Positions 25,221 to 39,400 of a stretch of 64,000 bases of DNA are shown piece by piece. The DNA is from Mya arenaria (taxonomy: Eukaryota > Mollusca > Bivalvia > Myida > Myidae): contig NC_069135.1 of the NCBI RefSeq assembly GCF_026914265.1, forward strand, positions 823,001 to 887,000, given 5' to 3'. The notes beneath the pieces are model-generated. The model did no database searches and was not told the DNA's origin. It was given only the letters and a program-made list of their open reading frames with translations. Position 1 is the stretch's first letter; every line of letters begins with the position of its first letter. The translations under genes and the position numbers were made by a program.

Positions 25221-26317
25221 CCTAATGCGAAAACATTTACTTATTTCATTCATATTTTTTTGCAGAAAAAAATGAGCATTAATGGTTGCAGTGCCAAGTG
25301 CCGAGCAGTAACTTCTAGTTAAAATGAAATAATAATAGTTTGTGCAGTAAACATATCACACAAATAACAAAACAACTGCATCAAAATAAGCATTTACCTG
25401 CAAAATAAATGTAAAACAGGCATGAACGTACAACCATTCATTTATAGGTTATGGCAATTTTGTTAACAAGGGAAATAATTCTGGCGACTATCATGGTTAC
25501 ACACAACCATTACAAACGAATGACTGTCGACTGTGCGTTAACTGAAATTATCAAAACAGCATGAAATATACTTCCGTTTTGGACTTAATTTAAGTTGGTA
25601 ATCATTTGTGAACATCATCCCGATCTTTTGACTACATTCAGAAAATGGCATTCGCTATAAACATATGATGGGTCATTTATCCAAATAACTCCATTCTAAC
25701 CGTCCATAGCCCATAATTAAGGCTATCAATCGAGCCTCCGAAGTTTAGGATTAGTTTCTATAAACGTTCTGTTCGACAATACCCGACAGTGTGAGTTTGT
25801 ACTGTAACGGAAGAAGATAGACTGTTAGGTCATGATACGCATCGGTGTCCCGTTATTGTTGTGTTGTTGTTGTTTTGTTGCTGCGTAGCCGGGTTGTCGT
25901 CGTACTGCTATATTGGTCTTTTCCGCAAAAGCTTTTGCGTTGACCGCGCATGACATTGAAATAATGCAGTATGATATTCTTTATTTATTACGGTTACACA
26001 ATGTCTAAAGTGCTTACACAAGTAAATCGATATAATACCGCCAAGTATTATTTCAACATTTAATATATTCGAAATGATATGGGAATAAGTTATAAAACAG
26101 GTTAATATGAAAATATAAACATTAAGAAATAGTTCATTGTAATGCACACTTCTTGAAGTGATAGTAAATCCCAGAATTTATCACAAAACAGTCTAAAGAT
26201 TCCATTTGTTTTTTTTTTACTTTTCCATATCAATTCCCGACTGCAACTGTTTGGCTTCAGTGAAATATATACACCGGCATACACGTTTCGTTAGGGCCGT
26301 GTCCGTTAAGTTCAGAA

Positions 26318-26397
26318 ATGCTCACGCCGACGGCAAATGAGCAAATTGTCGTTCGGCGTATGAATAGTGGCGGGATGGATAAATTTATTCGTGCAAG
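26318..26397 (+). CDS. Possible first coding exon of an unknown plus-strand gene
   Basis: An ATG in a CpG-richer stretch opens 80 bases that end at a strong donor (gtacgt). The short peptide starts MLTPTANEQIVV and contains MNSGGMDKFIRA. No downstream partner exon with a matching phase was found before 30 kb, so this may be chance. Confidence 0.2.
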
Positions 26398-27279
26398 GTA
26401 CGTGGTTTTCGTGTAGGGTTAAACGGTTGATGAAGCGTGTAGCGTGTAGTGCCATATAATTCCCGTTTGAGGATTTTAACATTGACAGAAACTTTCGGCA
26501 AAACTATTGTAATTTCAAAACATAAGTTACAAGTGTCTGGCGAATTTTCTGATTACAATCATGACACCTTCGAATATGAAAAACAGTGTCGTTTATCCCC
26601 ACGAAGTCCATTACGTGCATCTTTTGCCATAAACAAGGCAACGATAGTTAAAACAGCCCCAACACTCTGAAGTTAGCATGTTTATCCATAAATTGATGCA
26701 ACCTGATAGATTTGTTTATTTGACTTTTACATAACGTAAATCTGAACACACATCATCAAGGGTTGTGTTAGCTGATAACTGTCAATCCTGAAAAAAGGCG
26801 GGAATTTAGCCAAAAGCGGGGTAAAGGGGCTAAGACCCTTCTTAAAACCGTTTCCAAATTAATTATTTTATATTCACCGGTACCTTTTACTGTTTATGAA
26901 AATGTCCGAGCAAGGAACAACAATACAATTGTACAATGGTCTGAAGTTAAAAAGCACTCAAACCTGATTTCAGGACTTATTCTGAACATAAAAATCCTTG
27001 AAAACTAGATGTAAGAAGACGAGTGCTTAATTAAGATGGATTCTCATCTGAGTGATACAGGGTAGTTTATGTACACTACACATTAAAGGCTATCGTATTT
27101 CTGCCACTCCATGAACACTATGCTCCTGTTATACCCGCGATCTGGTGGAGCTTATGTTGCTGCATTTATGCATTTTGCAGTATCGCCAAAGTAAAGTATT
27201 ATTTCTATTGTCTATCTTTAACAGCAACATTGTGACATCATTTACGGACTGATAACGTTCTGAGTAACGCGGTCGTCAA

Positions 27280-28026
27280 GGTCGTGCGCATGGTCAAAAT
27301 TTCATTGTTGTAGCTTCAAAAATAAGAAAGAAGGTCAAAAGGTCACAGTCAAGGTCATCCGAGGACAACATTGATGCTGGTTTGCAAAACTGTACAGTCT
27401 AAATATCATTGCTGTAGCTTTAAAAATAAAAAAATAGGTCAAAAGGTCACAGTCAAGGTCATCCGAGGAAAACACTGATGCTCGTTTGCAAAACTGTACA
27501 CATGGTCTAAATTTCATTGCTGTAGCTTTAAAAATAAAAAAGTAGGTCAACAGGGTTGGGGCCAGCTTTGGCCCCAGGGGCATAATTTCAACTGTTTTAC
27601 TAGACGGTCATCATATGATTGCTCCACAACAAATATCAAAGGTATGAGCCGTGTGGTTTGAAACAAGAAGATTTTGAAAATATTTCTGAAATAAGTCTCT
27701 ATGAAACTTGTGACCCCAGGGCAGGGCCAGTTTTGACCCCAGGGGCATAATTTGAACAACCATGGTAGCGGACCACTAAATTATGCCTTATTCAAAATAG
27801 CAAGCTTCTGCCTAGCTGTTACAGAAAAAAAGAATTTTCAAACATTTCCCAATTTAAGTGTAGAAAGCCTGTGAACCTGAGGGCGTGGCCAGTAATGACC
27901 CCAGGGGCATAATTTGAACAAACATTCACAAGCAATTGTGTTTAGATGGATGCACGAAAGACAGACACTTCTGGTTTTTGGCCAATAGAGCTAAAAATGG
28001 CCTTTGTCCAATAGAGCTAAAAATCA
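27280..28026. mobile_element. Tandem-core element E, ending in gagctaaaaat
   Basis: Contains three copies of aggtcacagtcaaggtcatc about 105 bp apart (27350-27560) and three copies of accccaggggcataattt about 162 bp apart (27575, 27737, 27899). It finishes with ttttggccaatagagctaaaaat repeated twice (ends at 28000 and 28026). The gagctaaaaat terminus is the same as in the elements at 18525-19919 and 33322-36191. Confidence 0.65.
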
Positions 28027-28281
28027 ACCAACCCCTTTAAACTGTAATGTTGATCTCTTTCAACGAGGGCAGGGAGTATGACACAAAACCAACCGCACAA
28101 CCGAAAAACAAGTTTTTGAAAGGAATCGAGCTCTGATGGACATCTAAATACTGTACAAGTCTCATCGAGATACAATCAAAACTAAAGACTGTATCGTGTT
28201 CACAAGCAATTGTTTACAGAAGCACTGATGCACATACAATGTACACATTACCATTGGCCTTTGGCCAGTAGAGCTAAAAAC
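28027..28281. repeat. Small dispersed-repeat fragment with the same 3' terminus
   Basis: Ends ttggcctttggccagtagagctaaaaa (given in parts: ttggcctttggcca hairpin, then gagctaaaaa at 28271-28280). No tandem core remains. Confidence 0.5.
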
Positions 28282-30408
28282 AAAACAAATGCAAAGCAAC
28301 CTTGGTTTTATATTTTTTAATAAAATATAAACAACTATAAATGCTATTACCATCCGTGTGCCAAGCAATCTATAAGTGAGTTTCTTCTAACGAGATTCGA
28401 GATAGTTATTAAATAATGCTACAAGTAATTTATTACACATTTTTAATAATTGAACTATAAAATATCTTTCTCTTTAACATACTTTTTCTCCATCAAATAT
28501 CAACATTTTTGGTAGCACATCATATGATGTGTTTATAATTTATGAGCTTTTATAAGACTTCCATAACTGAATGAAAGTCTTATACACAATCGGCACTTTA
28601 AGTACAACTATATCTTAATACACATATTTAAACAAAGACTATTGCTGTTGTAAGCGCAAAATCGCGGTGGGAAAAGTAGTGAAGAATATCACAGCACCAA
28701 ATCATTTTTCAACAAGAACAACATAATGGCTAGTTTATCTAAACCTCTGAAGGAACAAGTGACTTTCAAGTTACCATGATTACAATGACCACCATAAATA
28801 CTGGTAGGTTTACTAACATCATTGCCAATGAATTGCTTCTATGTACAGTTACACAAGTGTAATACTGCTTTACAAATTTCTTGCAATAGACAGTGTAGAG
28901 TTGATTATGATTTGACAAATATACATTTATTACTGTACATGTATGATAAAACTTAAACTGGCCTTTAATAATAAACAACTTGTGATGACTGTAACAATGA
29001 TTTTTACTTCATTTTCAAATTGAGTTTGTCAGTAGAATACCCTTACTGAAAATGTTCAAGAATACAAAAAAATAAGCAATTATAAAATACAAATCATCAT
29101 ATAGCTAGTGAGGAATCATTACTACTGAAGTAATTAGTTAACATATATTATTGAAAATGACTTCTAATATAATATGCAATACCATGTTTCCGGTTAAATA
29201 TAACTATCACACAGTTTTTCTGTATTACGCATGTGTAATATAACAAAACCACTCTGTTACTAAGCAATTTAATTGGATAAAATAATTTCTTAATTAAAAA
29301 TATTCCAGCAAGTTATACTTTTATTTATGATAAGGATTTATTTTAATAAAGTACACTATCTCCATTTAAAGTAAACAAACTGTTTTGATTTGTATCCCTG
29401 TTGCAACTCAGCGCATACACTGCAAGCGGGGAACCAAACAGATTACGTTTGCTGCAAACATGTTTACTGAATGCATGGCAAATTTCAATAGAGTGCTTTT
29501 GCTGTGATTCTTACTGGATATCATCTCAGTTCTTTTATTCTTCTATAACAGAATTATAAGGATCAGATATATATTTTGTTTCAAATTATTCTGCATACTA
29601 CAATTCTGCAATGCATGTGGCACGGGAAATGGCATTGCTGTGTCAGTTTCTTGAGACTCATCATTAGCGCAGGTGAAAGGCTAACAGTATGTTTTTATTT
29701 TTGTATTTTTTCCTGGGAAAAAGAATGAGATGAAAAGAATCTGACACTTGTCATCAAATAAAACATGAATTCATATGTCGACTCTAGACAGATCATTTAT
29801 ATATATTTAATGGCTCACTAGTCAATACCACTTAAATATTATTTCTTTTGGCCTGGTGGGCACTGTACAACATAAAATCATCCTTCATCACATAAAATGA
29901 ACTATTGGAAAATATTGCAACTTAAATCTTCTTAAGCCACTATTGCATAATAACTACAAATGTAGTAATGAGAAAGGAACTAATGTACACAATGTTCAGA
30001 ATCATACCACCTACATGCCTAACCATCCTCCGTGTAAATACAAAGAAGTAAATGAGCAAAAAGGAGATTTGGTCCAATATCATACTAAAACTACTTTTCA
30101 GCCAATTTTTAAAAAAAAGTCCTTTTTGGACCAAGATGATACTTTTTTCTTATCATCTAAAGATGAAGTGATCATATTGATTAATTGGTATCTTTCTTAA
30201 TATCTAATACGTGCACACAAACATTCCAAATCAGACAGGTATGGGTCATTATTCCTGAAAAGGCCCAAAACCTGTAAATATAGGGAAAGAACTAACAATT
30301 TAACAAAATAAATGCATACTGGCTTTTAAAGGATTTACTTTAATATGCGTTTAAATGCTTCAATTGAATATTTTTTTATCCTTCAGGACTCAAGAAATTC
30401 CAGTCTGT
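28282..30408. other. Gene-free AT-rich DNA downstream of NEDD1
   Basis: Holds the presumed NEDD1 3' UTR next to its right edge. TTTATT (AATAAA on the minus strand) occurs near 29693 and 29326, but no single poly(A) site stands out. Confidence 0.4.
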
Positions 30409-33400
30409 TCAGTATATTTTTCGGAATCGTTTGTTTTCGTCTTGAAGTCTGCTAATTTCCTCCAAAAGTTCTGGATTCAGTGAGTACTGCTCCAATAGAT
30501 GAACTATCTCACTCTGAAACAGAAAAATACAGGCTTACACTTACTCGCACTTGAGAAATGGTCAAGTAAGACCAAAAAACCAATATGGTCTAATTATTAC
30601 AATACTCAGGAGTCATTGAAGTTAGGCCGGTTCTCTATCTTTTCTGAGATGTTATGCCAGTAAATATTGTAACCAAGGTTGGTCAACATTGAATGAGTTA
30701 TGGTTAGGTTAGAGAACGGACAACTTCAATGGATACTGCCCTCTCTATGTGATCCCATGATACGTCAGAATAATGTGTAATATGGTTAGATACCTGTAAC
30801 TTGAAGAACTCCACCAACATTGCAGACTGGAGGTTGACAATGTCTCTGTGAAGTTGATCCACTGTTTCTTCCAGCTCGTCCCTGAACACACCCCTCATCT
30901 CTCCCTTAAATGAATTAAGTTCCTCCTGAACAACACTGCGTACAATCTGCGCAATTCTTGCCTCACTCAAGTTTGTACTCAAGGATTTCTGTTTATGATC
31001 TGTGTAGGTGTCACTTTTGTTGGAACCTTCAGACTGAGCACTAACACCTTCTGGTGTAGTAGGGTAGTGTTTTTCAGCACCATTTGCACCTTCTTGAGAG
31101 TTTCCTGAAGAGTCACCAAAGTGCACAGTGGGTAATGAAGGTGAAGCACTGATTCCTACTTGATGGTTTTCAGAGAGTCTGGATAAATCCGGGCTTCTGT
31201 GACTATTAGAAAACTGTGGACTGCCATCGCTGTCTGAGACTGGGTAGGTACGGAGCTCTGCATTAATAAAGGGAACAGTTTATCCTTTATGTAACAATAT
31301 CTTGGTTTTCTCAGCATGTTTACATTTCATTAACTATGAAAATGTGTAACTTTTTGTAAATATAAAATAAATATTGTAAGACAAATACATTACCAACATT
31401 AGCATAGCGAGTTTTGACGTTTCGGCAGTTCAGGCTTAATACTTGTACAATGAAACTAATGTCAATTTTAATGTAGCTTGAAAAAAAACTGTAACTTTAC
31501 ATTTTAATGCCTAGCAACATTAATTAGGACAACTCGCATAAGCATATATTCTTAAGCATTCAAATAAATATTACCATTATCAAATGCTACTTGTTTTTGG
31601 TGGGAATGTTGTCTTTCATTATTGTGTGCTGAAAAGTTGACATTTCTTGCATTTGTTGCTTTGCTGGTGTGATCAAACACTGTATCCCCATTGGTCAGAC
31701 TAGTGTGAGGGAGCGGGTCTGTGATGTGGTATTTGGTGGTCTGAGGTGTGGCACCGAAAATGTTTATCTGAGGGGCTGATACCTACAAACACAAACAAGA
31801 CCCTGTTAAAGCGCTTCAACACCAAGTGTCCATAAATAAAAAAATAACTGAATATTTAATTCAAAACATCAGTATACAAAGGTTTGATATAGATTTCCAA
31901 CAACAGCATAAACTCTTATGTATAAAAAAAACATTATTTGTATGTAAATCATGAGCTCAAATGTGGAAAAACTTTTTTTCTAATTTTGAAGTCCCTATAG
32001 ACAGTATTTTTTTTTTTTTTTTTTATTAAATCTTATAATCAAATAAAGAAGCTCATTAAACCACAGATGTGAAAATATTCACTTCAGTTGATATCTTATT
32101 AAAACAGCTTTATCTACTTGTGTGTTGATTCTGTTCTCAATTGATGTAAGGACAGGACTTTTCCTGATCTGGGTTGCCGGAGAGCCATAACCCGGGTAGG
32201 CCAATGGGGACAACCCTGCACCACTGGAGTCTCTGCCACCTACAGGGTCATGGAGAGGGGAAAACACTCCACCTGTAACAGTGCGAGAAAATCAAACTGA
32301 CTTTAATGCTTATGACTCAGTGATGTGTATATGTTCATGTGCCATTATTGATGACTTGATTATATCTTCCCTGCTAAGCTTAAAGCTGCACTCTCACAGA
32401 TTGAACGTTTTGACAATTTTTTATTTATTTTTGTCATGGAACGCGCCAATTTATGCAAAAATGCATGTTTACCATTCATATAAGACTGCTGACAAAAAAT
32501 GAGTCAGATTTTTCTATTCAAATAAAAATGATGTTTTATGCATTTTTCTTAAACTGTTAGTAAACCTTGAAGACATAAAGCATTAGTTTTCGAACTGAAA
32601 TATGAAAATCTGCGATCTGATCTTTTGTCAGCAATCTTTTATTACTGGTTTGCAGATATTTATGCAAAAATTTCCTCATTCCAAGACAAAAAATAAAAAA
32701 GTTATAAAAACTGTATCTGTTAGAGTGCAGCTATAAAGAAACCTTTGGTGACAGTTGGGGCTAAAAGTCAAAATATGTTTCTTGATATACCAGGACTTAA
32801 GACTCTGGTAAATGTCGCTCAATAACTGAAAAAGTTAACACTGGTCATTTCTTGTCACTTCACCAACGTAGCACATTTATTCCAAATACTCAGTCAGGGC
32901 TTATTAACTGGGAATTCTTTTCAGTTATTTCCATCAAATAACAAACTTGTGTTCCTCAAATATCACATCTAAGTGAATCATACACCCCACCCCACCTGCA
33001 TACATGTCCCCAGATGTCTGCCTGAGGGCCCCAGAGCTACTGACCAACCCCTCACTGCTGCCCCGAGACTCGGAATCCTCACCTCCGCTGTCCTGGAAAC
33101 CTGTAGAAAACCAGACAACTTATTAGTATATACATGACTGAAACAATGGATTGAGACACACGATCTAAAATACACTGAATATGGCACAGGTATCTCATAT
33201 CAACATACTGGATGTTAAAACTTTTGACGACATTCATGAGTATCTTATTTTGCAAGAAAAAGGAAAGTGATGTGCATGCGTACAGTGAGATTCACTTACA
33301 AATATCTTATATCTTTATAGGTATTGTATAACAAGAGGGCCATAATGGCCCTGTATCGCTCACCTGTAGTTTTTGACCTGGGTTGACCCAATATAGAACT

Positions 33401-36400
33401 TGACCTAGCTTATGTTAAGATGATCATTCTGACCAAGTTTCATTAAGATTAGGCTAAAATTGTGACCTCTATTGTGTTTACAAGGTTTTTTTACTATCTG
33501 ACCTAGTGACCTAGTTATTGACCGCGGATGACCCAATGTGGAACTTGACCTAGATTTTATAAAGATGATCAGTCTGACCAAGTTTCATAAAGATTAGGCT
33601 AAAATTGTGACCTCTATTGTGTTCATAAGGTTTTTCTAATATCTGACCTAGTGACCTAGTTATTGACTGCGGATGACCCAATATCGAACATGACCCAGAT
33701 TTTATAGAGATGATCATTCTGACCAAGTTGCATTAACATTAGGCTAAAATTGTGACCTCTATTGTGTTCACAAGGTTTTTCTACTAATTGACCTATTGAC
33801 CTAGTTATTGACGGTAAATGACCCAATATCGAACTTGACCTAGATTTTATAGAGATGATCATTCTGACCAAGTTACATTTAGATTAGGCTTAAGTTGTGA
33901 CCTCTATTGTGTTCACAAGGTTTTTATACTAATTGACCTAGTGACCTAGTTATTGATCGCGAATAACCCAATATCGAACTTGACCTATATTTTTCTAGAG
34001 ATGATCATTCTGACCAAGTTGAATTGAGTTAAGCCTAAAATTGTGACCTCTATTGTGTTCACAAGGTTTTTCTACTAATTGACCTAGTGACCTAGTTATT
34101 GACCCCAGATGACCCAATATCGAACTTGACCTAGATTTCATAGAGATGATCAGTCTGACCAAGTTTCATAAAGATTAGGTCAAAATTGTGACCTCTGTTG
34201 TGTTCACAAGGTTTTTCTTATAATTGACCTAGTGACCTAGTTATTGACTGCGGATGACCCAATATCGAACTTGACCTAGATTTTATAGAGATGATTATTC
34301 TGACCAACTTGCATTGAGATTAGGCTAAAATTGTGACCTCTATTGTGTTCACAAGGTTTTTGTACTAATTGACCTAGTGACCTAGTTGTTGACCGCGGAT
34401 GACCCTATATCGAACTTGACCTACATTTTATAGAGATGATCATTCTGACCAAGTTGCATTGAGATTAGGCTAAAATTGTGACCTCTATTGTGTTCACAAG
34501 GTTTTTCTACTAATTGACCTAGTGACCTAGTTTCTGACCTGGGTTGACCCAATATGGAACTTGACCTAGCTTATGTTAAGATGATCATTCTGACCAAGTT
34601 TCATTAAGATAAGGCTAAAATTGTGACCTCTATTTTGTTCACAAGGTTTTTCTAATAATTGACCTAGTGACCTAGTTATTGACTGCGTATGACCCAATAT
34701 CGAACTTGACCCAGATTTTATAGAGATGATCATTCTGACCAAGTTGCATTAAGATTAGCCTAAAATTGTGACCTCTATTGTGTTCACAAGGTTTTTGTAC
34801 TAATTGACCTAGTGACCTAGTTATTGACCGCGGATGACCCAATATCGAACTTGACCTAGATTTTATAGAGATGATCATTCTGACCAAGTTGCATTGAGAT
34901 TAGGCTAAAATTGTGACCTCTATTGTGTTCACAAGGTTTTTGTACTAATTGACCTAGTGACCTAGTTATTGACCGCCGATGACCCAATATCGAACTTGAC
35001 CTAGATTTTATAGAGATGATCATTCTGACCAAGTTGCATTGAGATTAGGCTAAAATTGTGACCTCTATTGTGTTCACAAGGTTTTTCTACTAATTGACCT
35101 AGTGACCTAGTTATTGACCGTGAATGACCCAATATCAAACTTGACCTACATTTTACAGCGATGATCATTCTGACCAATTTGCACTGAGATTAGGCTAAAA
35201 TTGTGACCTCTATTGTGTTCACAAGGTTTTTCTACTAATTGACCTAGTGACCTAGTTATTGACCGCGGATGACCCAATATCGAACTTGACCTAGATTTTA
35301 TAGAGATGATCATTCTGACCAAGTTGCATTGAGATTAGGCTAAAATTGTGACCTCTAATGTGTTCACAAGGTATTTCTACTAATTGACCTACTGACCTAG
35401 TTTTTGACCCCAGATGACCCAATATCGAACTTGACCTAGATTTCATAGAGATGATCAGTCTGACCAAGTTTCATAAAGATTAGGTCAAAATTGTGACCTC
35501 TGTTGTGTTCACAAGGTTTTTCTAATAATTGACCTAGTGACCTAGTTATTGACTGCGGATGACCCAATATCGAACTTGACCCAGATTTTATAGAGATGAT
35601 TATTCTGACCAAGTTGCATTGAGATTAGGCTAAAATTGTGACCTCTATTGTGTTCACAAGGTTTTTGTACTAATTGACCTAGTGACCTAGTTGTTGACCG
35701 CGGATGACCCAATATCGAACTTGACCTACATTTTATAGAGATGATCATTCTGACCAAGTTGCATTGAGATTAGGCTAAAATTGTGACCTCTATTGTGTTC
35801 ACAAGGTTTTTCTACTAATTGACCTAGTGACCTAATTATTGACCGCGGATGACCCAATATCGAACTTGACCTAGATTTTATAGAGATGACCATTCTGACC
35901 AAGTTGCATTGAGATTAGGCTAAAATTGTGACCTCTATTGTGTTCACAAGGTTTTTCTAATAATTGACCTAGTGACCTAGTTTTTGACCCCAGATGACCC
36001 AATATCGAACTTGACCTAGATTTTATAGAGATGATCAGTCTGACCAAGTTTCATAAAGATTAGGTCAAAATTGTGACCTCTATTGTGTTCACAAGCAATT
36101 GTGAACGGACGGACGGACGGACGGACGGACGACGGACGAAGAGTGATCACAAAAGCTCACCTTGTCACTACGTGACAGGTGAGCTAAAAATTGGTCTTAG
36201 TCTATAAAGAAAGTAAGAGTTCAAGTTAATACGATTCAATGCCACTGACACACAGTACCTTCCCTGAGTGGTGAGAAGACATCAATGTCCACATCAGAGC
36301 GTGGTGTCCGCAATTCAGACAGGGCTACACCAACATTTCGTGGAGAGGATGGAAGTTGTCGATGTTTCAGCTGTTTGTTGGCTGCACTGGTTGGTTTGCC

Positions 36401-39400
36401 ACTTCCTGACTCAGACTGGTAGAGAAGAAAATAGAGTTACAATTTAAAACTCCTATTTTCAAACATATACTTAGCTGATATGGCAGATATATCAATGTGG
36501 AGTGATGTTTTGTAAGCATAAAACTACAAGAAACACAAAATACGTCAATGAATGGAGAAACTAAACATTTACAAATCAAATTAATATAAAAAATTTAACA
36601 CAACAATGTCATGTGGCTAAACTTTTGTTTTAAACAAGCTGAAATGTATGCGCCCAAAAACCATCCACAATTTTATTCAAAATAACAACATTTATCAAGA
36701 GCACTGCAAGGCTGTTTTTTCAATTAACTAAAGGGGCAAAACTTGACTAATATGAAAGTCTACATTCACATGTGTGTAATGTCAATTTTGACATGAGCAC
36801 TAAGTTTCATTTGAATATCTGAAATTGTTTTTTGAGTTATGGCAAAGGTAAAAATGTTTTTGGCAAACTGACAATGCCAATGTTCCCAAAACATCAAGGG
36901 CTACGACACAATGCCATTACGGCCACCAACACCAAGGGCTACGACACAATGCCATTACGGCCACCAACACCAAGGGCTACGATACAATGCCATAACGGCC
37001 ACCAACACCAAGGGCTACGACACAATGCCATTACGGCCACCAACACCAAGGGCTACGACACAATGCCATTACGGCCACCAACACCAAGGGCTACGATACA
37101 ATGCCATTACGGCCACCAACACCAAGGGCTACGACACAATGCCATAACGGCCACCAACACCAAGGGCTACGACACAATGCCATTACGGCCACCAACACCA
37201 AGGGCTACGACACAATGCCATTACGGCCACCAACACCAAGGGCTACGACACAATGCCATTACGGCCACCAACACCAAGGGCTACGACACAATGCCATTAC
37301 GGCCACCAACACCAAGGGCTACGACACAATGCCATTACGGCCACCAACACCAAGGGCTACGACACAATGCCATTACGGCCACCAACACCAAGGGCTACGA
37401 CACAATGCCATTACGGCCACCAACACCAAGGGCTACGATACAATGCCATTACGGCCACCAACACCAAGGGCTACGACACAATGCCATTACGGCCACCAAC
37501 ACCAAGGGCTACGACACAATGCCACTACGGCCACCAACACCAAGGGCTACGACACAATGCCATTACGGCCACCAACACCAAGGGCTACGACACAATGCCA
37601 CTACGGCCACCAACACCAAGGGCTACGACACAATGCCATTACGGCCACCAACACCAAGGGCTACGACACAATGCCATTACGGCCACCAACACCAAGGGCT
37701 ACGACACAATGCCATTACGGCCACCAACACCAAGGGCTACGACACAATGCCATTACGGCCACCAACACCAAGGGCTACGACACAATGCCATTACGGCCAC
37801 CAACACCAAGGGCTACGACACAATGCCATTACGGCCACCAACACTAAGGGCTACGACACAATGCCATTACGGCCACCAACACCAAGGGCTACGACACAAT
37901 GCCATTACGGCCACCAACACCAAGGGCTACGACACAATGCCATTACGGCCACCAACACCAAGGGCTACGACACAATGCCATTACGGCCACCAACACCAAG
38001 GGCTACGACACAATGCCATTACGGCCACCAACACCAAGGGCTACGACACAATGCCATTACGGCCACCAACACCAAGGGCTACGACACAATGCCATTACGG
38101 CCACCAACACTCAAGGGCTACGACACAATGCTTTTACGGCCACCAACACCAAGGGCTACGACACAATGCCATTACGGCCACCAACACTAAGGGCTACGAC
38201 ACAATGCCATTACGGCCACCAACACCAAGGGCTACGACACAATGCCATTACGGCCACCAACACAATGCCATTACGGCCACCAACACCAAGGGCTATGACA
38301 CAATGCCATTACGGCCACCAACACCAAGGGCTATGACACAATGCTATTACGGCCACCAACACCAAGGGCTACGACACAATGCCATTACGGCCACCAACAC
38401 CAAGGGCTACGACACAATGCCAACACCTTCACTTACACCAACGGCTTAGGCTTTGATACAATGCCAACACTGCCACCAAGACTATGCAACAGTGCCAACA
38501 CCCCACCAACTCTAAGGCTATGACATGATACCAACACGGCCATCAACATCGAGGCTATGACATGATACCAACACGGCCATCAACATCGAGGCTATGACAT
38601 GATACCAACACCAACTCTAAGGCTATAACATGATACCAACACGGCCATCAACATCGAGGCTTTACATGATACCAACACCAACTCTAAGGCTATAACATGA
38701 TACCAACACGGCCATCAACATCGAGGCTATGACATGATACCAACACGGCCATCAACATCGAGGCTATGACATGATACCAACACCAACTCTAAGGCTATAA
38801 CATGATACCAACACGGCCATCAACATCGAGGCTATGACATGATACCAACACCAACTCTAAGGCTATAACATGATACCAACACGGCCATCAACATCGAGGC
38901 TTTACATGATACCAACACCAACTCTAAGGCTATAACATGATACCAACACGGCCATCAACATCGAGGCTTTACATGATACCAACACCAACTCTAAGGCTAT
39001 GGCATTACATTGAATACCAACACCACCAAGGCCCAACAAGGCTATGACATTACTTTAACATGAGTTCTTCAGACAGACAAGCTACTAGGCGGAAACGCTC
39101 ACCTTAGCTTCCGTCTGAAACCGGAGGCCCTGGACTGAAGACTTGTGAGCATCTAGGAAATTTACTGGTACAGAGGCCATACGGAGGTCATAGTTGAGGA
39201 TTTGACCCCTTGTTGTACCCACGGCAATGGTTATACCGTTACTCATGGTGTCTATAGAGGTCAAGGGGCTGTCGGTGTTGATCACCTTCACAACCCTAGA
39301 GGGAAAAATGAGCATACCCATTACATGATGAAGCCAAAGTATTTCACCTCCTTTCAATCATAAATCTTCCAATAACTTCATTTCTAATCTATTTGGTGTC

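Noticed and set aside
36832..38449. 452-codon and 398-codon repetitive plus-strand ORFs
   Set aside because: The 38-bp unit has no stop in any frame, so long ORFs are inevitable; the region is an intron of NEDD1 on the other strand.
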